Of a DNA stretch of 64,000 nt, positions 1 to 11,400 are shown one piece after another. The stretch is from Eutypa lata (Eukaryota; Ascomycota; Sordariomycetes; Xylariales; Diatrypaceae). The stretch covers positions 2,232,001 to 2,296,000 of the forward strand of contig JAKULF010000003.1 in the NCBI GenBank assembly GCA_022661535.1, in the 5' to 3' direction. Both the position numbers and the translations under genes were made by a program. Each line of letters opens with the position of its first letter. The stretch's first letter is position 1. Under the pieces are notes generated by a model, which ran no database searches, was not told where the DNA came from, and worked only from the letters and a program-made list of their open reading frames with translations.

Positions 1-137
1 TTTGAAGGTTTGAACAATGTTGGTAACATAATTGAGCCTCTATCTAAATACAATAGCATTTACGCAAGTATTAATACTGGTTGGTAGTAATTATCGGATA
101 TCATGATCGATCTATTCAGCATAGCAAACTTCTGTGA

Positions 138-2082
138 ATGCCTATCAAAGCAATGGCCTTTACTATAGACGCGGCAGCTATCAGCCCCTATGATGTTATA
201 CTGGTAGTGACCCTAGTCACACTCATTTCGTATTCTTATAGTGCAATCACTGGGCGAAGCCCCAAGTCAAATGGATTGAAACGTCACTATCCTCTTGCAG
301 GCTATGGAAACGAGCGCTTTCTCCTATCGAGGATCTGGAACCGACTCCAATGGTTCAAAAATGGGCCAACCCTTATTCATGACGCATATCAAAAGGTAGG
401 GCTACAGCTGAGCATAGCTGAGCACACTCATTGTGTATATAGCCTCATTTCATCATGACTAATTTAGCTTTTCCTGCTGTTAGTACCCGGATACCATCTT
501 CGAGCTTCCATCTCTAGATCGTACCTCATTCGTATTGCCCGCCCGTTTCCTGAAGGAGGTCAGCCAGCTTCCGGCGTACATTGCCAACAACACCCACTCA
601 ACCTGCGATGTGAGCGAGTACAATGCCTATACTATTTCTGTGTATGACCTGCCTAACTGATAAGCAGTTCTTCATCGGAACATGGACGACATTAGACTAC
701 GATATTTTCGGCCCAGCCAGCATCGAAGCTATCCGGAAGCAGTATATCTCAAAGATTGGCCAGCAAATCGGTCCCGCCTCCCTGGAAGCCGCTCATGCTT
801 TCCACCAGCAATTCTCACGATACCCAGGTATGCAGTTCCCCCTTGACGAACCCTAAGACCGACTTATTCTGAGTACTCCCAGACTGGACACCTATCGCAG
901 CACAACCGAAGGTCCTGCGCACGATCGGCCAGATGGTTGCCCGCACCGTCGTAGGGCCTGAGATCTGCCGCGATCCCCAATGGGTTGAGTCCGTCATCGG
1001 CTACGCCCAGGGTGTTTTCTCGGCCGCCGTCTACATGAAAATGGTGCCTAAAGTGATGTGGCCGCTCATGGCGCTTTTCACCCCCTATCTCTACCGGATC
1101 TACAAGTATCGCCGTAGAATCCGAAGAATGGCTGCTCCACTGATCCGGCAGCGCCTCGCATGGTACCGTGAACAGCCGGAGTTCTGGGCCGCGAGGATGA
1201 AGAGTGGCGGCGAGATGAGCACGCTCGACTGGCTGATCGAGTCCTCTCCGCCCGAAGAGGCTACGCTGGAGATGCTGACTCATCGCCTGATCGGCGTCAG
1301 TTTCGCCGGGACGCACACGGCTTCCAACCACGTCGCTAACTGCATTCTGGATCTTGCTGCCGATTTTGATCGGTGGGCTCCCCTTCTGCGAGAGGAGATC
1401 ACAAATGTCCTGGGTCCGGATCCGACTTCCATCACCAATGCACAGCTAGCTAGAATGTGGAAGTTAGATAGCTTCATGAAAGAAGTGCAGAGATTCCATC
1501 CACCAGCGAAGCGTAAGTTGAGAAGAGGATGAGAAAAGCAAAAGGTTTATGCTAGTGGTAGATACAAGATAGGGGCAATTGACTATTTCCCACATCAGTC
1601 GCGGCATTCCGCCTTACTTCCTTTCTTTCAAGAATTTGCGCTGACCCTTACGTATAGTTTCAACAAACCGCACTCTGCTGGAACCACACACCCTCTCCTC
1701 GGGAGACTCATTCCCCAAGGATGTCCATCTGTGCTTTGCCGGCGTACCCATGTCAATGTCGGAAGAGTACCTCGGGGCTGATGCGCAGCACTTCGACGGG
1801 TTCCGCTTCGAGCGCATGCGCCGCGATCCTCAGCAGGAGCACAACGGGCTGCAGTTCACGTCGTCGTACGCGGGCAGCCTGCACTTCGGCCATGGGCGCC
1901 AGATGTGCCCCGGGCGCTTCATGGGAAGCCTAGTGAGCAAGCTTGTCACCATCGAGCTCCTGCGGCGCTACGACTTCAAGCTGCGCGACGGGGAGGTGAG
2001 GCGGCCGGCCAATATGATGTTATTCGACATGGATTTTCCGAATCCTACGTACGAAGTACTGTTTCGGGATCGGAAGCTGTAA
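138..2082 (+). CDS. Cytochrome P450 monooxygenase, five exons
   Basis: Haem-thiolate monooxygenase, probably in the ER membrane and oxidising the product of the neighbouring PKS. Model: join(138..395,484..609,668..827,883..1512,1658..2082), 532 aa, all junctions in phase. Seen: an N-terminal hydrophobic anchor (about residues 16-34); the I-helix oxygen-binding motif AGTHT near 323-327; the K-helix ExxR as E382 and R385 (KEVQR); and the haem-binding loop FGHGRQMCPG with cysteine ligand C475. The length is normal for fungal microsomal P450s. The last intron is the least certain: ending it at 1657 joins HPPAK to LSTNRTLLEP, which matches the usual region after the K-helix, whereas reading through meets a stop. 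It is on the same strand as the methyltransferase and PKS that follow. The CYP family and substrate cannot be told from sequence alone. Confidence 0.93.
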
Positions 2083-2909
2083 CTGGTTTGGTGGATATGC
2101 CCCGATCGGGAGGAACCTGGAACTTCATGCAACGCAAAATCTTGGACTCTTGGTTTTTTACTCCGGTCCGGTTTGATTACACACCTAGGACTATGTTGTA
2201 CCCCTAGGCTGCTAATAAGAGGCCTGCTATTTATTTGCTTCCATAGTCAATGCAACATCGCCATCTTCCTCCTGCAGCTGCCCTGCAACATACTGAATAC
2301 CAGGAAATGTCTGTCTGTGCTTATTTTACTGTTCGCATTATCTTCGTCGTATTCTGGCTTCCTTTCCCGGCCACTCTTCTCCGAGCTTAAGCAGCCAAGA
2401 CCAGGATAGCATTGGCGATCTTTCGTAAGCGGACATTTGTCTCTCCGGTGAGATCCAATAATCCAAAGCCTTGAGAAGATGTCCGAATCCAGTACCCGCG
2501 ACCGTAACACAGTGTATATGCGGATGGTCGACTTTTTTTTGTAGGCGCATACTATCATTGGCAGCAATGTTGATAGAGTCGAAATTAAATCCTGAAGTGG
2601 ACAGTCGTTACATCGCATAGTAACGGTGATAATGTAGTAAGAGTAGCAATGAATGCAACGTCGGTCGTTGTAACGGTAGAAGTTGTAATATGAAGTAATA
2701 TTGAGTATATGATAAGACAAGGGATTTATTACACGGAACCAATGCCGCACTATAACCACATTGCCTAAGCAGACATTGCTACGAGATAAAATGGAAGTCA
2801 GTTGTAACGGACTAGAGCTTGAAGGCAAAGAAACCTTCAGTCGCGAAGACTTGTTAGATGAATATCCGCGTTGTTGAGATTTCGGAGCTCGAAACCTAAT
2901 CTGCCCAAG
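2083..2909. other. Intergenic, P450 to methyltransferase
   Basis: No gene recognised. It holds the P450 3' end and the methyltransferase promoter. The minus-strand open frame here is low complexity and lacks any family motif. Confidence 0.6.
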
Positions 2910-4683
2910 ATGTCTATTCCGAAAGAAGAGGCGAGTAGTTCCCTCACGACTCGTTACTTTTAATCACGGACTGACTCAAGACAAAACCAGTCATCCCTCA
3001 TACTAAACCAAGCTCATAAGGTGCTTCGGCAAGCCGAGCAGATCGTGCAGCACCTTGAATCGAAGGGTTTGGGGCAGCCCGACTTTACGGCGTCATCCAG
3101 TCTTCCCCCTATAGGGGACCGCAAGTACGATGCCTTCCGCATCGACCTAGCCGAAGCTGCGGAGGACCTCGTTCTCCTCACAGCTGGCCCGCTGCAGTGG
3201 CTCAAGACCTCCGGCCTGCAGCACCACGTGCTCGCGGCGTGGCAGACGGCGCTGCGGTTCGGGTACTTCGCCGCCGTGCCGCTCAACGGACCACCCATTC
3301 CAGCGCCAGACCTTGCCGCCCGCGTCGGCATGGATGCGGACCGCCTCTCCCGCTTCATGAAGCTGCTCGCGTCGCAGCGCTGCTTCCGCGAGGTCGGGGA
3401 TGGCGCGTTCGAGCATACGGCGCTGTCTGCATATGTCGCGCGGAACAAGGACGTCGAGGCTATGCTAGCTTTCCAGTAAGTATGATAGTACCTACCTATT
3501 TTATTGATGAAAAAACGAGTAACCACAGAGTAGCGCTCTTGCGTGTGTTCATTTTCGTCTAAGGATTCGCGAAGACTGATGGTAATTAGGGCCGATGAGA
3601 TGTTCGAAGCCGCCTCGCTAACGGCGACGTCGATCGAGAAAGCGCCATATACCTCTGATGCTCCCCACAGCGCTTTCAATCTCAGGTTCGGCATGTCTCC
3701 TTACCAATGGTATGCCGCGAATCCGGAACGCGGGGCCCGGTTTGCCTCAGCCATGGCTGGGTGGGGTGAGAGTATGTCTCCTTTTCGCCTGCCTACCTAC
3801 GCCCTCCTTTACCCCTTTTGCTAAGAGTTTTATTCAGTGAATCAGGTAACGGATAAGTTGCGGGACGGATTCCCCTGGGGTAACATCAGGAACAAGACCG
3901 TCGTAGATGTTGGCGGGGGAAGTGGCCATATAGCCATGTATCTCGCAGCGGTAAGCATTCCATCTATTGACTTAGTTATTCGCTCTCTTTCCGCAGTCAC
4001 ATAATCATCCTTTGTCCTCCTATCCTTCAACAGATAGTCATCATTCTAAATACATCGACAATAAGTTCTAACACCTCTTTTCTTTTCCTCTTATAGCAAT
4101 TCCAGGACCTACACTTCATTGTCCAGGACATCAACCCAGGTATGCTGTCGCAGGGACCCAAACGACCAGAGTTCGCAGCGGTAGAGGGCCGCGTATCTTT
4201 CATGCAGCATGACTTCCTACAACCACAACCTGTGGCCGACCCTAGCGGAACGGGGCTCTTCTTCATCCGCCAGATCACGCACAACTACCCCGACGACGTC
4301 TGTGTCGAGATCCTGAGGGCACTGGTCCCCGCACTCGAGCGATGTGCGCCCGACACTGGTTTGCTGATCAACGACGCCGTGATGCCGGCGCCACATCAGA
4401 TCTCTAGGGTTGAGGAGTACCACCTGCGACAGGTCGACATGGCCATGCTCAACGGCTATGCCGCGAAGCAGCGGACGCTGCAAGAGTTTGCGCGGTTACT
4501 GGAGGTGGCCGACGAGCGACTGAAGGTAAGATCAGAATCCCAATTTGTTAATTGTTCATGTCCTACAAATGTTCTATCGGAGCATATATCCGTTCTGGAT
4601 TGCTTAGGCTAATCATGTTACAGATTTTCAAAGTGCATCAGGAAGGTATCGTGGGTCTTTTAGAAGTTCGGCTTGTCAAATAG
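2910..4683 (+). CDS. SAM-dependent O-methyltransferase (COMT-like), six exons
   Basis: Class-I SAM O-methyltransferase of the fungal polyketide type, likely methylating a hydroxyl on the PKS product. Model: join(2910..2952,3013..3475,3590..3771,3838..3950,4097..4525,4624..4683), 429 aa. Seen: an N-terminal winged-helix dimerisation region (about residues 60-160); the SAM-binding glycine loop VVDVGGGSG at 251-259; the catalytic-base histidine H329 in RQITHNYPDD; and a C-terminal Rossmann end. The first exon is inferred. The long frame starting at 3021 has no ATG and an in-frame stop at 2961, so I place the start at ATG 2910 with a 60-bp intron ending in an unusual AAG acceptor. Intron 2 (3476-3589) uses TAG at 3587-3589 to keep phase. 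It lies between the P450 and PKS on the same strand, as expected for a tailoring gene. Confidence 0.88.
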
Positions 4684-5418
4684 ACAACATAAAGCATCTT
4701 TTATATTTACTATAAATAATATACTAAGCATTATGTTAAAAGATTCAGGGGTGACTTTTCCCCTTCCACTTTCATCCTTGGGAACTACCCGAAATGTTAC
4801 AAATTTAGTACCTAGAATTCATACCGACGAGCCTGATTAAAGTCATGTAAGGTAACTAGACTGGAGTATAAATGACATTTGAAGTAAGCTGCGACATTGT
4901 GTACAGCCTCATGGAGAATCTTGAGTCATAGAGCGCTTGAGGATCGTTGATCATTAGTCAAAAGCTAATGTAACCTTTGCATTCGCCTTCGTATACCTAG
5001 GAGTTTTATATATGGGGACAGAGAAGCGGTGTGCCTGCTCCAAATATCCTGCTTGCCAAGTTACACGTACTTGGGTAGGATTACTGATTGTAACCCAACC
5101 ATTACCACCTCCTTTAGTAGTATAATGGAAAAGAGTGCAAGGCTTGGCACATCAGAGAAACGCTTCAATGACGCTGAGGAGGTCAGTTCGGAAATATTCC
5201 GGGCACCTGATGAACGCCTGTATTGGTTGACAGTAAGGGGTTTAATCACCTATTCTGGAAGCTTGTTTACCTTGGGCCTACGCCTTACGAGTCTATAACG
5301 ACGTTACCTCTTCTTGAACGCTTCTAATATATATCTTTTCGTAATACGGAGATAATATCTCACTGTAAATCTCTATTCTATTTGAGACAATCACAACTAA
5401 ATTTCTGAGAAGCCTTGG
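4684..5418 (+). promoter_or_regulatory. Intergenic/promoter region of the HR-PKS
   Basis: About 0.73 kb without a gene between the methyltransferase stop and the PKS start. It is moderately AT-rich with a TATATA stretch near 5010. I found no convincing operator, and the plus-strand frame at 5029-5298 matches nothing I know. Confidence 0.45.
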
Positions 5419-8400
5419 ATGCAAATGACCGGCCCAGTAATGGACACTGTGGATGGGGAAACCCCCTATTCACAATGCACAGAGCCGATTGCTATCGTTG
5501 GAATGGGTACCCGCCTCACCGACCCAGCCGTATTTTTATATTCTAACATCTATCAACAGGCTGTCGATGGCCGGGAGGTGTCTCTAACCCATCAGAATTA
5601 TGGGAACTATTGAAAGAGAAGCGAGATGGTTGGGCCGAGTTCTCGCCTGACCGTATCAATATCGATGGGTTTTATCACCCCAACGGCCAGAGACCTGGGA
5701 GCATGGTTACGAAGGGCGGCTATGTGCTCAGGGATGATCCGCGGCAGTTTGACCACGCCTTTTTTGGTATCAGCGCCGTGGAGGCCATGTCGATGGATCC
5801 TAGCCAGCGTAAACTGCTCGAGGTTACGTATGAGGCTTTCGATAGCGCCGGCGAGCCGCTCGAGAAGCTCTTTGGTTCGAAGACGGGTGTATTCGTGGGC
5901 AACTTTAATAATGATCACCAGCTAATGCAGCTTCGAGATCCTGATCACACTCTGCCGTATGTTGTGACCGGGGGCGGGCCAACGATTCTGAGTAACCGTA
6001 TCAACTATGTCTTCAATCTTCAGGGGCCAAGGTGAGTTTCTATGATAGACGCCCCCTAATTCTCTTCCTAATGAGAGTCCCGTGAATGTTGACATGGAGA
6101 CAACATAGCTTGGTAGTAGACACAGGGTGTTCGGCATCGATGTATGCCCTGCACCTGGCCGTTATGTCTCTACGGAACGGGGACTGTGACGCAGCCGTCG
6201 TGGCGGGAGGCAATCTCATCCTCGGCCCCGATGCTCAAATCTTCACCACCAAGCTCGGTGCTGTCTCACCTACGTCGCGCTGCCATACCTTCGACGCGGC
6301 AGCAGATGGATATGGAAGAGCGGAAGGCTTCGGCGCCATCTACCTGAAAAAGCTCTCCGACGCTATCGCCCAGGGAAACCCGATCCGCGCACTGGTTCGC
6401 GGCACAGCTTATAATGCTAACGGTAAGACGGGAGGTATCTCCCACCCGAGCCCAGAGGGCCAAGAAGCGGTCATAATGCAAGCCTACAAGGCTGCTGGTG
6501 GTCTGAATCCGGACCTGACCGGATATTTTGAGTGTCATGGAACAGGAACCCCGGTCGGAGATCCGATTGAAGTCGCAGCGTTGGGTAGAGTGTTTGCACC
6601 AGGTCGTCAGAGCCAACCTATGTTGATCGGATCGGTATGATATGTGTCTCCTACCGAACTCCCCTAATTTCAGCGGTCTTGCTTCTAACCGGTGTAAAGG
6701 TTAAACCTAACCTCGGACATAGCGAACCAGCCAGCGCCATGGCGCAGATAATGAAGAGCATCCTGGCGCTGGAACACGGCCTGATTCCGGCTACGATTGG
6801 GATCAAGCGGTTCAATCCGGGAATTGATTTCGAAGGAGCGAAAGTTAAGGTCGTTACTGAGATGACGCCGTGGCCTAGCGGTCTACTCCGACGTGTTAGT
6901 ATCAATAGGTACGATTCATTCCTACACCACATCTATATCTGTGTGCTCTCCCTTCTCTAACCTGACCAGCTTTGGATATGGCGGCGCCAATGCACATTGC
7001 ATACTGGACCACCCAAGTATAGTTATCCCGCAATATAAAATACGCGAATTTCCGCTATCGCACCAAAAGCTCTTAGACCGACTACCGTTCACAGAAAACC
7101 TTTCAAATGGCACCACAAATGGAGATGACCAGGTTGCAAACGACAAAGTTCTATCACCGGAGTGGTGCCAGTCGCCAATATTAGAACCAAACCAAGACGC
7201 CGGGCATAGGTCTCTCGCACTCTTACCGTTCTCTGCACATGATGATCAAGCGCTGAAAGCCAATGTGGCGGCACTTTCCAAGTTCATTGATAGCTTTGAC
7301 CTCGCAGACGTCCTCTACACGCTCGGATGTAGGAAGTCGAAGTTTTCCCGGCGCGCGTTTACTGTAGTTGAGACTGAGAAGAACCTCCAAGAGAGGCTGG
7401 AACCGGCATCCATAACGATCGGCAAGGCACCTAGCTCTCCAGTGCACGCCATTGGCTTTGTGTTCACCGGACAGGGGGCTCAGTGGCCAGAGATGGGGGC
7501 GAAGCTGATCCGAGAGTACACTGTCTTCCGGCGCTCAATCCGCTATCTTGACGGCGTTCTTGGGCGATTGCACCAGAAGCCACCGTGGACGATCGAGGAA
7601 ATAATCTTGGAGCCCGCGGAGACGAGCCGGATACACGATCCAGCCTTTTCGCAGACCGTATGCACCGCGCTTCAGATAGCCCTGGTAGGTCTCCTGAGAC
7701 AATGGGGAATCCAACCTGCCGCGGTCGTTGGGCATTCGTCTGGTGAGACCGCATCTATTCCCCTATTTCGAGGCTTTTGCTGAACACGTGTCCCCCTTAC
7801 TAGGAGAGATTGCAGCGGCGTATGCTGCTGGCCGCCTTCGTGCTAGTGAGGCAATCGTTATAGCGTACTTCCGCGGCCAGGTCGTATCCGTCAACCGACG
7901 GAAAGGTCAAATGCTGGCAGTCGGACTCGGAAGCAAACATATTTCACCGTATCTGCAGGGAATGCACAGCGACATCATAATCGCTGCTGTCAACTCACCC
8001 GAGAGCGTAACGCTGTCTGGCGAACCTGAGACGATGAGTAAAGTAGTCGCAAGGCTGTCAGCCGATAATGTCTTCCATCGGGTGTTAAAGACTGGAGAGA
8101 ACGCCTACCATTCGCATCACATGCTGGCGCTTGGAGAGTCATATGAGAAGCTAACCAGTCAAGGGCTTTGGGAGATCGAGCCAATGACGTCGCGCGAGCC
8201 GGCACGTCCGTCGATACAATGGATTTCGTCTGTGACTCCCAAGGACGAGATCTGCACGGCCAGCCCCGAGTACTGGAGGAAAAACCTCGAGTCTCCGGTC
8301 TTGTTCTCAGAGGCGGTCCAACGTCTAACACAGGATGTCCCGCTGGATCTCTTGATCGAGATCGGGCCTCATCCCGCCCTAGGTGGACCCTTGAAGCAGA

Positions 8401-11400
8401 TCCGCTCCGCTCTGGAAGGGAGAGGTATTGCCCTCTCTCCATGCCTGGCTACGCTTCGGAGGGCCGAGAATAGCGTTGTTAGTATGCTAAACCTTGCGGG
8501 AAATTTGTTTCTTAATGACACCTCGATCGACCTCGTCGCTGTGAATGCGACCGAAACTCCAAATAATGCGACCGGGGAGGTGAGCCCTCCAGACAAGGGG
8601 ATACACAATCGAATCCGTCTTCAACATGGCAGTATGTGCATGGATATGCCGAACTATCAGTTCAGCTATCCCGAAAAGCCAGTCTACTTCGAGAACCGTC
8701 TTAACAAAGAGTTTAGAACACGTAAGTATCCACGCCACGACCTTTTGGGAGTTAAGCAGCCCGGGGGCTCCAGAGCACATCCGTCATGGCGGAATATCCT
8801 TCGTCTCCGAGACCTCCCCTGGCTTGAGGACCATAAGCTCCTCCCACACGCTGTCCTCCCAGCGGCGGCGTATATCGTGATGGCCGTCGAGGCCTGCAGA
8901 CAGATACACTGTGAGACGAGAGAGGCGTTACCCATCAAGTCTTTCAAACTCCGCGGTGTGGCAATCACCTCAACGCTTCGCTTAACAGATGATGAGATTG
9001 GGGTAGAAACTGTACTCAACATGGAAAGAATATCGTTGACGGACACGAATGTCAAGTCGCGCTGGTGCAAATTCACTGTCGGCTCCATGGCGCGGGATAC
9101 TGATATCTGGACCGAGCACTTTTCTGGGACCATCAGCGTAGAGACCAGGGAAACCACAATCGAACTAAACCAACGACTACAGGTAGACCCTCGTTCTAGA
9201 TCGCTAGACATCAAGCGCTGGTATGACAAGTTTAAGGAGATCGGTCTGGGTTACGGTCCGACTTTCCAGGGCCTTTCTAAACTACGCGCCTATCGTTGTG
9301 CCAACATCGCTGCTGCCGACGTGGTTCGGAATCCCACAACCGCCACTATCAAAGGCGGGGAGTCCCATTACGTGATAAATCCGGCCACGCTAGACACTTG
9401 TATCCAGCTCGCTCTCATTGCTTGCCACGCTGGCCAGGTCGAAAACGTCAGAAAGGCCTTTGTTCCCGTCCACGCCGATGACATCTCTATCTGGGTGCCG
9501 CAGGTATCTGGGGAGGAAACCGGCTATGGACTGGCGAGTGGGAAAACCCGTGGTCTGCGCGCCGCTTATGCGAGAACACAGCTTTATTCAGCGTCGGACG
9601 CCCCCCTCCTAGACATAGGGGGCCTTAAATGCGTCACGTATGATGGAATCTCGGATATCGGGATTAAGATCCCACGCGAACCGTACTTGAGATCAATTAC
9701 AAGAGTGGATATCAAAACGTTGACCCTTAGCTCTGCGAAGGCGATGTTTCCGCCGTCACAGCTGTCCCAGGCAAAGCTCGATGCATTGGATATCCTTTGC
9801 ATAGAGCTTTTAGCAGATATCAAGGCCGAGATAAATCAGATCAGCGATAATGAGAGGCTAGAACACTTAAGCAAATTCACCGCCTGGGTTTGCTCCCAAC
9901 GCTCGTCTTCCCCTCGGCCTACGTTATCTCAGGAAGCGATGTCAGAGTTAGAAGGTATTCCCGAAGCCAGGTGCATCAAGTTGTTGCACAAGAATCTAGA
10001 CAAGATCCTTCGTGGCGATTCTGATTGCCCCAGAGTATTCGAGGAGAAAGGACTTGTTCAGGAACTCCAAACCTCTGGCATCACGGTTCAGGGGGCTTAC
10101 ACCCAGCTTAGGCGTCTGGTGGATCTCCTAGCCCACAAGAACCCCCGGAGTAAGTAACTTTGGTAGACTTTTTCTATACCCTTCGAGGCTAGTTCCAGTG
10201 CTTGTAATCACTGAAAGGGTTATGTTTGGGAGGAAAGATTCTTGAATAACTCCCCGACCTCGCTAATATATACATGAAGAAGTAATTGCTGATTCCCAAT
10301 ATTGTAGTGCGGATATTAGAGATAGGCGCCCGGACTGGCGGCGCCACTGCGGCTGTCCTGGATGTTCTAGCACCAGATACTACGTTTAAGCGGTTCCAAG
10401 AGTATGTCTTCACGGATCCCGCCAAACAGTGCGTATCACAGGCCCAATCTAGGTTCAATGGCCATCGCGGCATGTCGTTCCGAGGACTCGATATCCAGAA
10501 AGACCCAACCACACAGGGCTTCGAGCCAAAGACGTTCGATCTGGCAATCGTCACTGGGCATCTAAGTGAAGCAACCGATGCTGTGGGGGCCTTAAAGCAT
10601 GCCCGGAGTCTTCTCAAGCCAGGGGCGAAATTAGCCCTCTTAGAAATCACGCGCCCGAAGTTGGGCTATGAGATTATTACGCGCATTTTGAATATTTTAG
10701 ACGAGAGATGGGACGGGACTCCGCCGTGTCGCAGCGAGGAGCAGTGGCACCCAGTTCTCGAGGATGCGGGGTTCTCAAAATGCGATATTTCCCTTGATGA
10801 TGTATGCTATGGTCCCCTTTACGAACCATTATAACTGCTAACCGCTATTTATTTAGTATGTTGGAGATCAAGCGATGTCGACGGTCATGCTTTCCACTGT
10901 GACTGCGACCATCGCGCCCCTTTCGGTGGAGACCAAACAGCAACGGGATATCTATCTCGTCTACCGCGATTATCCGCCACCTCTAGCGTGTGCCATTGTG
11001 AAGCAGTTGGCAGAGAAAGGCTACCGGATACTCTACATGAACCTTTTCTCTCACGATAAGCTGCCTCCAAACTCTAACGTAATCTCGTTCGTCGACATCG
11101 AGAGCGTTACGATCCTCAGTCGCGACGAGGGGCACTTTAAAGCCATCCAGGGTGTCATTGCGTCTAGCGCGTTACTTATCTGGATCGCTACGAGTGACGC
11201 AACAACACATAGCCCATCCGAGCCTGCAGTCATGAAGGGTATGCTAAGATCAGTAGCCACCGAGACCGCGCCCGCACAGATCGCCCTCATCGAAGTGAGC
11301 CGTGACCATCTTGGCTACCTACAGAGAGCTGCTGAGCTCATTGCGGGTAAGTTAGCAGAGTTACGGATATCTGCTCCCGCCGGGAGCGAAGATGACGGTA

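Noticed and set aside
2247..2828. Minus-strand 193-codon frame
   Set aside because: Low-complexity Tyr/Ser-rich sequence with no motif, in an intergenic region.
3021..3479. Methyltransferase starting at position 3021
   Set aside because: The codon is GTG and no ATG lies between it and the upstream in-frame stop; an upstream exon is needed.
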